From: Bacillota bacterium
Lineage (GTDB): Bacteria; Bacillota; Clostridia; UBA1381
Assembly: GCA_021203665.1 (NCBI GenBank)
Contig: JAJQAT010000195.1
Coordinates: 1-6,488, forward strand
Direction: 5' to 3'
Length of the DNA stretch: 6,488 nt
Below, in pieces: positions 1 to 5,581 of the stretch (within the stretch, counting starts at the first letter, position 1; the number at the start of each line of letters is the position of its first letter). A model generated the notes under the pieces. It was not told where the DNA came from. It worked only from the letters and a program-made list of their open reading frames with translations, and did not search any database. The translations under genes were made by a program, and so were the position numbers.

Positions 1-109
1 ATATATTTATTTGAGTTGGATTTGACAACGTTGGCATTTCCAATGTAGGATTATCCAACATTGGATTTTCCAATATAGGCTTTCCCAACATAGGCTCATG
101 CGCCTTCAT
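1..109 (-). pseudogene. Left-edge fragment with proline-rich pentapeptide repeats, RepA/DUF6017-like linker
   Basis: An open minus-strand frame runs off the left edge. From an ATG at 109 it reads as 36 codons built on a five-residue repeat, with segments such as GKPILENPML, DNPTLEMPTL and ending NPTQINI. From memory, repeats of this style ending in NPTQ-x-N form the linker of RepA/DUF6017-type replication initiators on clostridial mobile elements; no search was possible. In such proteins an N-terminal domain of over 100 residues precedes the repeats. Here the frame only continues through a hairpin terminator and stops at a TAG near 282-284, and no ribosome binding site precedes the ATG at 109 or the one at 151. 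The simplest reading is a gene that lost its 5' part, perhaps by integration of this element. It could instead be a chance frame through a 15-bp tandem repeat. Confidence 0.4.
25..99. repeat. Five tandem 15-bp imperfect repeats
   Basis: Five consecutive 15-bp units lie at 25-39, 40-54, 55-69, 70-84 and 85-99, with plus-strand consensus near CCAAYATWGGMTTTY. The first unit is the most diverged (it starts ACAACGTTGG). The period is a multiple of three, and on the minus strand each unit codes for one P-x-L-x-x pentapeptide, so selection on a protein repeat is likely. Slippage-driven length variation between strains would be expected. Confidence 0.85.
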
Positions 110-122
110 GTGCTTTTTTCGC

Positions 123-158
123 AAAACAAAAAGGACTACAGATTTCTCCATAGTCCTT
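123..158 (-). terminator. Rho-independent terminator, minus strand
   Basis: Read on the minus strand, AAGGACTA (151-158) pairs perfectly with TAGTCCTT (131-138) across a 12-nt loop that contains a further AGA/TCT mini-stem. The T-rich run TTTGTTTT follows directly. It lies about 325 bp beyond the integrase stop codon, so it could end the integrase transcript, or belong to the flanking DNA. Confidence 0.7.
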
Positions 159-211
159 GAAAGAACATCGCACCTTTTCAATTTTCGCCTTGCATAAATT
201 CCTGCATATTT

Positions 212-232
212 TGGTGTAGTAATGGTGTAGTA
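212..232 (+). repeat. Tandem 11-bp direct repeat (TGGTGTAGTA)
   Basis: TGGTGTAGTA occurs at 212-221 and again at 223-232 with one base between, giving an 11-bp period, close to one helical turn. This suits adjacent protein binding on one face of the DNA. An integrase arm site or part of an att junction is the most likely meaning, by position only. Confidence 0.6.
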
Positions 233-317
233 GAGTGCGTTAAAACGTCCAAAACCCGCGTATTTACGCCATTTTTCAAGCTAACGGCTTCATCGTCGGG
301 ATTACTTTTGTAACCTC

Positions 318-386
318 TTCACCATGCTTCGTGACGCTTCAAAACCGCATTTTTGCTTGATTTTTAAAATTCACCATTCTTCGTGA
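318..386 (+). repeat. Direct repeat pair TTCACCATnCTTCGTGA
   Basis: Two 17-bp copies, 318-334 and 370-386, match at 16 of 17 positions and start 52 bp apart, about five helical turns. Each copy has TCAC and GTGA ends in inverted orientation. They lie about 100-165 bp past the integrase stop codon; candidate integrase or excisionase binding sites. Confidence 0.65.
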
Positions 387-409
387 TGACCCGTTATCAC
401 CGCAAAATT

Positions 410-446
410 GCTGTCAATTTGCTGTCATTCAAAATTTTTGCTGTCA
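410..446 (+). repeat. Three GCTGTCA direct repeats
   Basis: GCTGTCA occurs at 410-416, 421-427 and 440-446, each preceded by T-rich sequence. The starts are 11 and 19 bp apart. They lie immediately past the integrase stop codon and may be integrase arm-type sites. Confidence 0.55.
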
Positions 447-482
447 GGCGATGCATCATCTTTCAACAATACAATACATCTC

Positions 483-1718
483 TTAAAATACATCCATTTT
501 CGCGGATAATCTTTCAAACGATTCCCGCTTTTTATCCTCGGTTGCTTCGGCGTAGATGTTCATCGTAGTTTGAATATCTCTGTGCCCCATAACCGACTGG
601 ATAATTTTCAAATTACTTTCATTTTCGCATAACCTTGTGCAGAAAGTATGGCGCAAATGGTGCGCTGAGAAATTCGGGAGCATTATCGGCTCACGCTTTT
701 CTTTCTTTGCCTGTACTTCCTCGATTGAGTTGTATTCGGCGATAATTCGCTTTATCGCACGGTTTACCGACTGCGGATTCGGAACGTTGCCGAAGCGGTT
801 TTTAAACACAAATCCCGTCATGCCGTCAATCACTGTTTCGTTTCTGCCCGTTTCCTCTTGCTCCTCGGCTATCATCTCAAATGCGTCCCTCACCGTGTCA
901 AGCATCGGAATTGTGCGGTTGCCCTCCTCGGTTTTCGTTTCAGATACGTGCAGGATTGACGAACGATTATCTCCCACAGGATAATACACAACGCTGTGAT
1001 TGATGCTTATCACGCCGTTATCGAAGTCCAAATCCTCCCAACGCAAGCCTAACGCTTCACCGATACGGCAGCCTGTGCCGAGAAGCACCGCGAACATCGC
1101 CCACCAATGACAAAACGTCGGATGATTGGCAACGAAGTCCATAAATGCCCGCTGCTGCTCAATTGTGAGGGCGTGGCGCACTCCCGTCTTGCTGTCGGAG
1201 CGTTTCTTTATTTCCGCCATAATGACGTCGGACGGGTTAGCGCGGATAATTTCATCACGCACCGCAAGCTGAAATGTCGGGTGCAAAAGCGTGTGTATCG
1301 TCTCCAACGTATTTATCTGTATATCCTCTTTTTCAAGCAGATACTGATAAAATTGATACACATCGGAATACTTAACCTCCGCCATTTTCTTTTGCCCGAA
1401 TGTCTCGCGAATAAAGCGGTCATACATATACTTGTAATTACTCCGTGTCGTTTCACGCAGATTGGTCTTTATGCTCATGTAGCGGTCGAACACGAAATTT
1501 ACCGTAGCTTTTCCGGCAACATAGGTATCAAGTCCGTCAAGCTGGTCTTTCATGAGCTGTTTCTCTTTCTCACGCAGTGTCGCAAGGTCATATGCGTAAA
1601 TGTATTTGCGCCGTCCAAGCGGGTCTTTGTACGAATACGCATACCGCTTGTCGGAGCTTCTCTGCATCTCTCCTTTGTGCAGGGTTCTGCCCCTTAAATC
1701 TTTTCTTGTCTTAGCCAT
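483..1718 (-). CDS. int: Tyrosine recombinase / phage-type integrase, Tn916/Tn1549 Int-like
   Basis: A 411-residue site-specific recombinase that would catalyse integration and excision of the element through a covalent phosphotyrosyl-DNA intermediate. Residues 1-60 resemble the three-stranded arm-binding domain of Tn916-type integrases (basic, with GRRKYIYAYD). Residues about 70-170 form the SAM-like core-binding domain. The catalytic domain follows, with Arg218 in TGCRIGEALGLRWED, a candidate Lys262, the HHLRHTFCT box (His353, Arg356), GH at 378-379 and the nucleophile Tyr389 in MNIYAEAT. All expected catalytic residues are present and the length is normal, so it should be active. The ATG at 1718 follows AAGGAGG (1726-1732) with a 7-nt gap. 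It lies 48 bp after the ribbon-helix-helix gene on the same strand, so the two probably share a promoter. An 18-bp inverted repeat (AAACGT-n6-ACGTTT, 1735-1752) sits in that gap. Confidence 0.96.
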   Translation of the reverse strand: MAKTRKDLRGRTLHKGEMQRSSDKRYAYSYKDPLGRRKYIYAYDLATLREKEKQLMKDQLDGLDTYVAGKATVNFVFDRYMSIKTNLRETTRSNYKYMYDRFIRETFGQKKMAEVKYSDVYQFYQYLLEKEDIQINTLETIHTLLHPTFQLAVRDEIIRANPSDVIMAEIKKRSDSKTGVRHALTIEQQRAFMDFVANHPTFCHWWAMFAVLLGTGCRIGEALGLRWEDLDFDNGVISINHSVVYYPVGDNRSSILHVSETKTEEGNRTIPMLDTVRDAFEMIAEEQEETGRNETVIDGMTGFVFKNRFGNVPNPQSVNRAIKRIIAEYNSIEEVQAKKEKREPIMLPNFSAHHLRHTFCTRLCENESNLKIIQSVMGHRDIQTTMNIYAEATEDKKRESFERLSAKMDVF

Positions 1719-1734
1719 ATAAATTCCTCCTTAC

Positions 1735-1752
1735 AAACGTCTCACAACGTTT
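1735..1752. promoter_or_regulatory. Inverted repeat just upstream of the integrase ribosome binding site
   Basis: AAACGT (1735-1740) and ACGTTT (1747-1752) are perfect inverted repeats around CTCACA. They fill much of the RHH-int gap and end 3 bp from the AAGGAGG of int. It could be an operator or a weak mRNA hairpin limiting integrase translation; position is the only support. Confidence 0.35.
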
Positions 1753-1766
1753 CATTTAAGAAAGAC

Positions 1767-1940
1767 TTAATGCTCGGATTTATTCAGTAGCTTTTCCAAG
1801 CTTTCTAAGACAACCTCTGTCACTGTCATATTGTTTTGGTCGGCATAATCGCATATGCGCTCATACAGGGCATCCTCCACGCGGACGCTTAACACCTTTT
1901 TCTTTGGATTGTCCGATTTCGGTCGTCCCATCTTTGCCAT
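1767..1940 (-). CDS. Small ribbon-helix-helix (CopG/Arc-type) DNA-binding protein
   Basis: A 57-residue ORF beginning MAKMGRPKSDNPKKK and ending LLNKSEH. After a basic N-terminal tail, KVLSVRVEDALYERI gives the alternating beta strand and first helix, and DQNNMTVTEVVLESLEKLL gives the turn and second helix of a ribbon-helix-helix fold. Proteins of this size and the opening GRPKSDNPK are common among RHH regulators of Firmicutes mobile elements. They bind DNA as dimers and usually repress their own promoter; some act as relaxosome accessory proteins. The start is set by GGAGGT (1949-1954) with an 8-nt gap. The gene has its own strong sigma-70 promoter and is followed by int after 48 bp, which suggests control of int expression. 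No toxin partner is visible, so an antitoxin role is less likely. Confidence 0.85.
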   Translation of the reverse strand: MAKMGRPKSDNPKKKVLSVRVEDALYERICDYADQNNMTVTEVVLESLEKLLNKSEH

Positions 1941-1963
1941 GCTTTTACACCTCCAATATCTAT

Positions 1964-1992
1964 ATTATACATCGTGTATGACAAAAAGTCAA
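1964..1992 (-). promoter_or_regulatory. Sigma-70 promoter of the RHH-int operon with overlapping operator
   Basis: On the minus strand, TTGACT (1987-1992) and TATAAT (1964-1969) are separated by exactly 17 bp. Upstream lies an A-rich stretch (about 1993-2040) with several A-tracts, as in an UP element. A perfect inverted repeat ATACA-TCG-TGTAT (1967-1979) overlaps the -10 box and spacer, a typical place for an operator of the RHH protein encoded next. The start codon is 24 bp downstream of the -10 box. Confidence 0.85.
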
Positions 1993-2044
1993 TCCTTTTT
2001 AAGTCTTTCTTCTATTTATTTTTCGATTTTTTTCTTCTGTTTAT

Positions 2045-2075
2045 ATGGACGGCTCCCGTCAAGAGAACCGTCCAT
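2045..2075 (-). terminator. Stable hairpin after the Xis-like gene (terminator-like, no U-tract)
   Basis: On the minus strand ATGGACGGTTCTC pairs with GGGAGCCGTCCAT over 13 positions, two of them G-U, around a TTGAC loop. The wobble pairs hold only in minus-strand RNA, which suggests the hairpin works as RNA in that direction. It lies 12 bp past the stop codon of the 69-aa gene and before the RHH promoter, so it probably marks the end of the relaxase transcript. It is followed by A-rich rather than U-rich sequence, so it is not a classical intrinsic terminator and may act as a 3'-end stabiliser or attenuator. Confidence 0.45.
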
Positions 2076-2087
2076 GCTAAGTCCATA

Positions 2088-2297
2088 TTAACATTCGCGG
2101 AAGTTTTCAAGATACTTTTCAAATATCTCGCAATTTACAAGTGCGACCTTATCTATCTTGTAAACCGCTTTTGCTTCCTTTGCCAACTCCTGGAATTTCG
2201 TCAATCCCAAGCTGTATTTTTGCGCGCCCTCGGGATAGCGCACGAACTTTTTGGCAATTTGTTTTGTGTTTTCGACATTCTTGCGTGCATATCCCAT
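2088..2297 (-). CDS. Small excisionase-like protein (DUF6462-like)
   Basis: A 69-residue protein, MGYARKNVENT..., with a basic N-terminus and then YSLGLTKFQELAKEAKAVYK and a second half ending VNCEIFEKYLENF. The pattern 'activity at a helix, LAKEAKAVYKIDKVALVN, I-FEKYL' matches the winged-helix layout of Tn916 Xis and MerR-like excisionases, and from memory resembles DUF6462 proteins of clostridial elements. If so it would bend DNA to direct the integrase toward excision. It starts 5 bp after the relaxase stop codon, and its ribosome binding site (AGAGG, within the last relaxase codons, 8 nt from ATG) suggests translational coupling. An excisionase tied to the relaxase gene rather than to int would link excision with mobilization. 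Xis is inferred; it could also be a relaxosome accessory protein. Confidence 0.7.
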   Translation of the reverse strand: MGYARKNVENTKQIAKKFVRYPEGAQKYSLGLTKFQELAKEAKAVYKIDKVALVNCEIFEKYLENFREC

Positions 2298-2302
2298 TTG
2301 TA

Positions 2303-3265
2303 TTACCTCTCATTCTCTGTTCTCCTAACGTTTGGTGTGTTCTTGTATTCCTCAACAATCTCAGCGGGAATACGTTCGATAATCTCCATTAACGCGGCAT
2401 AATCGCGTTCAAGCTGCATTACCTGCATCCTTTGCAAAAGGCTTCCCTTTGACTTGTCGGTAAGCTCCTTATTCTTTTGCGTAAGCTCTGTATTTTCCGC
2501 CTCAAGCTCCTTAAAGACGCTGCGGTATTTTTTCAGCTCGCGGTTCATTTTCTCGGCGGCGGGAATGAATTTATCAAGCACCGCCGATATTTCCTGCACC
2601 TTTGCTTTCTTGTTTATCGGATTTATTCCGGCAATCAATTCTTCAAGCTTTTCACGGTACTTATTCAAGTGCGTCATTTCCTTAAACACCCTCGGCGGTA
2701 TGTGGTCACGCCCTGTAATCGACGCGCTTTCGCCGCGTTCAAGCGTGGGATATTTCTTGACCATATGCTTCCAAAATTCATCCTGCCACCATGTGAGCTT
2801 TTTCTTGTTGCCGACAATATCCTTTGCCGAAAGCCGTCCGTCCTCGGTTATCGGCACAAAGCACAGGTGCATATGCGGCGTTTTCTCGTCCATATGTACC
2901 ACGGCTGAGATTATTGTTCGCTCATCTTGATGTGCCTTGATAAATTCAAGTGCGTATGCGAAATACTCTTTTATCTCGGCTCGCTTCTTGCCTTTGAAAA
3001 AGTCGGGACTTGCTGTAATCAACGCTTCAACCACTCTTACGCTGTCGGAGCGTGTGCGGCAGCCTTTCTCGGCAATCTGCTTCTCGGCTTCGGCACGGTA
3101 TTTGCGCTTCGGCTTGACCAAGTGGAAATTGTATTTGCTCTTGTCAGTGTTTACATCCGGATTGCTCGCGTATTTCTCTTTGGTGCGCTCGTTATGAGCT
3201 TCGATGTGACCGATTTCCGGTCCCTTGTATTTTGCAAACCGCAAAATTCCGTATTGTGCATTCAT
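2303..3265 (-). CDS. mobV: MobV-family relaxase (Pre/Mob plasmid recombination enzyme)
   Basis: A 320-residue relaxase that would nick one strand at oriT and lead it into a recipient using a helper element's type IV secretion system. The N-terminal HNERTKEKY (His24) aligns with the HNER box of pMV158 MobM, whose histidine is the catalytic nucleophile. Residues 36-50 hold the N-P-D-V-N-x-D-x-S-x-x-N-x-H motif. HMDEKTPHMH (124-133) is the metal-binding motif of the family. Residues about 200-300 are charged and heptad-like, a likely coiled coil for dimerisation or membrane contact. It is shorter than MobM (about 494 aa) through a reduced C-terminus. A longer frame begins at 3343, but the ATG at 3265 is preceded by AAGGAGG (3274-3280) and starts with the family-typical MNAQYGILRFAKYK. 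A matching nick site lies at 5873-5885, upstream of the replication genes rather than next to mob. Confidence 0.95.
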   Translation of the reverse strand: MNAQYGILRFAKYKGPEIGHIEAHNERTKEKYASNPDVNTDKSKYNFHLVKPKRKYRAEAEKQIAEKGCRTRSDSVRVVEALITASPDFFKGKKRAEIKEYFAYALEFIKAHQDERTIISAVVHMDEKTPHMHLCFVPITEDGRLSAKDIVGNKKKLTWWQDEFWKHMVKKYPTLERGESASITGRDHIPPRVFKEMTHLNKYREKLEELIAGINPINKKAKVQEISAVLDKFIPAAEKMNRELKKYRSVFKELEAENTELTQKNKELTDKSKGSLLQRMQVMQLERDYAALMEIIERIPAEIVEEYKNTPNVRRTENER

Positions 3266-3309
3266 TTTCTTGTCCTCCTTAAAAAAATTCTGTAGTAACT
3301 CCAAATTAT

Positions 3310-3490
3310 GTGTGCCATGTGTTCCATCTGTGCAAACCCGCAATTTTACTGGGTTTTGGGATGTTCAGATGTTTCAGCCTTGTGTGCAGCCGTACACTTA
3401 TCCGTGCCAATGTACACATCAAAATCGTAGTCGTATCTCCGAAAACCCGCATATTTACTGGGCTTGGTACATTTGGCACACATGGCACAC
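3310..3490. repeat. Long-range inverted repeat with 9-bp tandem units
   Basis: The left arm 3310-3326 (GTGTGCCATGTGTTCCA) and right arm 3474-3490, read on the minus strand (GTGTGCCATGTGTGCCA), match at 16 of 17 positions. Each arm continues inward as three 9-bp units: TGTGCCATG, TGTTCCATC, TGTGCAAAC on the left, and TGTGCCATG, TGTGCCAAA, TGTACCAAG on the right. A further related copy, GTGCCAATGTACAC, lies at 3404-3417. Units this short and regular look like protein-binding iterons. Confidence 0.7.
3334..3465. repeat. Direct repeat AAACCCGC-n-TTTACTGGG pair with hairpin potential
   Basis: Two plus-direction copies: AAACCCGCAATTTTAC followed by TGGGTTTTGG (3334-3359), and AAAACCCGCATATTTAC followed by TGGGCTTGG (3442-3467). 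Each can fold through AACCC with GGGTT or GGGCT. The second copy's change is tolerated as a G-U pair only in minus-strand RNA, hinting at a structured leader ahead of the relaxase gene. Confidence 0.6.
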
Positions 3491-3507
3491 TTGTTTTTCA
3501 GTCCCTG

Positions 3508-4839
3508 TCAGTTTTTTAAAAATAACGGCTGCAACGTTTCCACGCCTTTATATCCTCGAACTTTTTTACCTTTGTCATTGCATATCTTACCGATAGGTAC
3601 AATGTTGTACTTTTCGGCGTTTTGCTTCAAATATGCCCAAAAGCTCCTCTGCGACAGCGGTGTAAGCGCATTATCATCACACCACAGCTTGTACACGCCG
3701 TACAAATCCTTTGAGGTGGCATATACATCACTCGCAAACCGCACATACCCGTCCGATGCAAGAAATTCGATGATGTTGTTGCCGTCCGAAACAGCCTCTT
3801 CCAGATTTTTCTTCGCCGCATCGCTTATCGTGAATTGAAAATCATTCTGCATCAGCCGATACAGCCCCTCTAACGCCCAGAAAAATATTCCCTCGACCTC
3901 TTTGCACATCTTTTCGGCGATATACGGGTCATCTATTCTGTCGGCGGCTTTTTCTTTGGCGGTCAAGATAATCTGTCTGCGGAAAAATCCGAGACTGCAG
4001 TCATAGAGTGATTGCAGCGTGCCGTTTCCGAGTCCAAGAAACCGCACATACAAATCGCCTTGATAGCTCTGCTTGCCCTTTTTCTCCAAATCCATCGGCA
4101 GCTCCGCCGTGATGATTGCCTTGATGTGGTTTGTCTGCGGCAGTGCTTCGAGCTTTAAATCATCGTCGAGCAGCACAAGCTCATTTTCCAAATCCGCTCT
4201 CGCAAACGGGCTTGTCTCAATCTTTGCGATACTGCCTGTATTCATGTTATCGCCTAGCAATGCCCGCATAACAAGTCCGATACGGCTTTTTCCCTCGCCG
4301 CCTTTACCTTGAATCATCAGCATTTTCTGACCTTTGTTAGAGGGAATTAAACAGTAACCGATAAACTCTTGCAAGGTCGGGATGTCCTCATCGTTTAACA
4401 GCTCCGACAAAAACCGCAGCCATGTTTCGGGCATCGGCGCATCTGGGTTGTACGCTACAGGCAATCGGTTGCGGCAGAACACTTTTTCTTCCGTAAAGCC
4501 ACTTGTTAAATGGAGTGTTCCGTTTGCTAAGTGGATACGGTCGGCATCAATCGGCATTGACTTGACCGCACATTCGAGCTTTAAAACCTCGACAATGCTT
4601 GTCACCCGCTTGGAAAGTCCGGTTACGACATACGGCTTTATGCGGTTATAAATTTCCTGCTTTATCCCGCTTTCGTCGCCGACCATGCCGTCAACAGTGA
4701 AGAATGTGTTGTTCAAGCACACCATTGGAAAGTCCTTGATAAACTCCTCGCAAAACACCGCTTCGTTGATTTTCTTGCCGTCAAACCATGGTACAGATTC
4801 CCTGTGGGTTGGCTCTTTTGTGTTATTCATGTTGTTCAT
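3508..4839 (-). CDS. D5/P4-type SF3 replicative helicase ('primase' family)
   Basis: A 443-residue superfamily 3 AAA+ helicase of the phage/plasmid primase P4 / poxvirus D5 group, expected to unwind the excised element as a hexamer. Residues about 1-130 form the D5_N-like region, with NGTLHL at 106-111 and RNRLPVAYNP at 123-132. Walker A is GKGGEGKS (178-185), Walker B is LVLLDDDL (221-228) and the SF3 motif C is LGLGNG (268-273) with Asn272. An arginine-finger candidate is FRRQ (286-289). The C-terminal 100 residues look like the usual winged-helix tail. No AEP primase domain precedes it, so the protein is helicase only. The ATG at 4839 follows GGAGG (4846-4850) by 6 nt and overlaps the TGA of the upstream zinc-finger gene (ATGA), indicating translational coupling. 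Confidence 0.93.
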   Translation of the reverse strand: MNNMNNTKEPTHRESVPWFDGKKINEAVFCEEFIKDFPMVCLNNTFFTVDGMVGDESGIKQEIYNRIKPYVVTGLSKRVTSIVEVLKLECAVKSMPIDADRIHLANGTLHLTSGFTEEKVFCRNRLPVAYNPDAPMPETWLRFLSELLNDEDIPTLQEFIGYCLIPSNKGQKMLMIQGKGGEGKSRIGLVMRALLGDNMNTGSIAKIETSPFARADLENELVLLDDDLKLEALPQTNHIKAIITAELPMDLEKKGKQSYQGDLYVRFLGLGNGTLQSLYDCSLGFFRRQIILTAKEKAADRIDDPYIAEKMCKEVEGIFFWALEGLYRLMQNDFQFTISDAAKKNLEEAVSDGNNIIEFLASDGYVRFASDVYATSKDLYGVYKLWCDDNALTPLSQRSFWAYLKQNAEKYNIVPIGKICNDKGKKVRGYKGVETLQPLFLKN

Positions 4840-5471
4840 GTTATTCCTCCGTTCATTTCATTCACTCCGGCTTCGATTTGCGTTGCAAATCTACAGCCAT
4901 CCTCTCGTATTCGTTCGATTCGCTTTTTCAAATTTTCTATTGTACCGTCTGTAATCAAGCCGTTTACAACCTCATACCTATCTTCAATATCTTCATCAAT
5001 GATAAAGTCGATAAGATATTCGATATAGCCAAGCTTTTGACAGGCTTCAACGAATTTTTCGTCGTAGTTCTCATCGGACGTTTTCGGTGCATATAGAATT
5101 TTCCAATCCTCCAAGATATGGAAGTAATCGCACAGTACCCGAAAACAGTCCTGCTCCTTTTCGGTATAAACATTGATTTTACGATACACCTGCGGCTTTG
5201 CAACAGTGTCGCCTGTGTCAATCCCAAAATCAACCGCGAGCTTCTTTGCTGCATCAATCGGATTTATGCCGAACAGCTTGCCTACAAAGTCAATCACATC
5301 GCCGTTTTCACCGCAGCCGAAGCAGTAGAAGTAGCTCGGGTTCAGCTTCATGCTCGGCGTGTGGTCGTTGTGGAACGGGCAGCGAATCATGTTGTGTGTT
5401 GCCTTGATGCCGTATTGCTCCGCTGCGGCAGGCAGCGGGACGGCGGCTTTTACTTGTTCAAAGATGTTCAT
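4836..5471 (-). CDS. CHC2 zinc-finger DNA primase-type protein
   Basis: A 211-residue protein with a DnaG-type CHC2 zinc finger at its N-terminus: Cys31, His34, Cys50 and Cys53 in RCPFHNDHTPSMKLN and YCFGCGENGDVIDFV. This domain recognises single-stranded template during primer synthesis. The rest (about 95-211) is charged and acidic, with no visible TOPRIM signature (no E-G-x-x-D and DxD pair), so it should not synthesise primers by itself. It is co-translated with the SF3 helicase via an ATGA overlap, and the pair forms the element's replication module. It probably recruits or assists a host or helper primase. The start ATG at 5471 follows AAAGGAG (5478-5484) by 6 nt. Standalone CHC2 proteins of this length paired with a P4-type helicase are, from memory, frequent on clostridial integrative elements. 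Confidence 0.92.
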   Translation of the reverse strand: MNIFEQVKAAVPLPAAAEQYGIKATHNMIRCPFHNDHTPSMKLNPSYFYCFGCGENGDVIDFVGKLFGINPIDAAKKLAVDFGIDTGDTVAKPQVYRKINVYTEKEQDCFRVLCDYFHILEDWKILYAPKTSDENYDEKFVEACQKLGYIEYLIDFIIDEDIEDRYEVVNGLITDGTIENLKKRIERIREDGCRFATQIEAGVNEMNGGIT

Positions 5472-5489
5472 AAAATGCTCCTTTCGTAA

Positions 5490-5516
5490 ATTTCTTGCAA
5501 ATCAACTTTGCGAAAT
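5490..5516. promoter_or_regulatory. Inverted repeat in the leader of the replication operon
   Basis: ATTTC-TT-GCAAA and TTTGC-GAAAT form a 10-bp inverted repeat, interrupted by a TT bulge, around a TCAAC loop. It lies between a possible -10 box (TACAAT, minus strand, 5519-5524, without a good -35 box) and the ribosome binding site of the CHC2 gene. It may be an operator or an mRNA hairpin controlling the replication genes. Confidence 0.4.
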
Positions 5517-5545
5517 CTATTGTACTACAACCGGAGCAAAAACGC

Positions 5546-5578
5546 ATTGAGCGAAAATTGAGTGAAAATTGAGCGATT
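5546..5578 (+). repeat. Three tandem 11-bp iteron-like repeats
   Basis: ATTGAGCGAAA (5546-5556), ATTGAGTGAAA (5557-5567) and ATTGAGCGATT (5568-5578) follow one another without gaps. The 11-bp period places each copy on the same face of the helix. They lie 75-107 bp upstream of the CHC2/helicase operon next to an AT-rich stretch (5576-5594), an arrangement suited to a replication origin or an autoregulatory operator. Confidence 0.75.
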
Positions 5579-5581
5579 GTT

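Larger units (their letters stand above)
159..482. other. Non-coding tail downstream of the integrase, candidate attachment/arm-site region
   Basis: No convincing gene lies in these 324 bases; the 61-codon plus-strand ORF starting at 383 has no ribosome binding site and mostly overlaps the integrase. The stretch is dense in short direct repeats: TGGTGTAGTA twice in tandem (212-221, 223-232), TTCACCATnCTTCGTGA twice (318-334, 370-386) and GCTGTCA three times (410-416, 421-427, 440-446). A copy of AAAACCCGCGTATTTAC (251-267) is shared with the DNA upstream of the relaxase. Tn916-type integrases bind direct repeats near the ends of their element, and int commonly lies next to one end, so this is the best place for an att site. 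The core crossover sequence cannot be identified without the other junction. Confidence 0.5.
3266..3507. other. Repeat-rich intergenic region upstream of the relaxase gene
   Basis: These 242 bases between the helicase stop codon and the relaxase start contain no supported gene; short frames across them merely translate the repeats. The region holds a near-perfect 17-bp inverted repeat 147 bp apart, 9-bp tandem units inside each arm, and two direct copies of AAACCCGCnnTTTTAC-like sequence. No convincing sigma-70 promoter was found. It could be a leader or operator region of mob, a replication origin, or an accessory mobilization site. Confidence 0.6.

Noticed and set aside
149..151. ATG at 151 as the start of the left-edge frame
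   Set aside because: It lies inside the terminator hairpin, and the AAGG before it is part of the stem, so initiation there is unlikely.
305..315. CTTTTGTAACC shared with the 3' flank of the oriT nick core (minus strand 5862-5872) as a possible att core
   Set aside because: An 11-bp AT-rich match is expected by chance in a window this size and has no supporting flank similarity.
637..3295. Long plus-strand frames opposite the integrase and relaxase genes
   Set aside because: They are antisense shadows of well-supported genes, with no family features or ribosome binding sites of their own.
3266..3343. N-terminal extension of the relaxase by 26 codons from an upstream ATG
   Set aside because: The extension only translates the inverted-repeat region, whereas the ATG at 3265 has an ideal AAGGAGG and begins with the family-typical N-terminus.
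3306..3488. 60-codon minus-strand frame between helicase and relaxase
   Set aside because: Its repeated V-P-x pattern comes from the 9-bp iteron units; no ribosome binding site was seen, and both ends coincide with the inverted-repeat arms.
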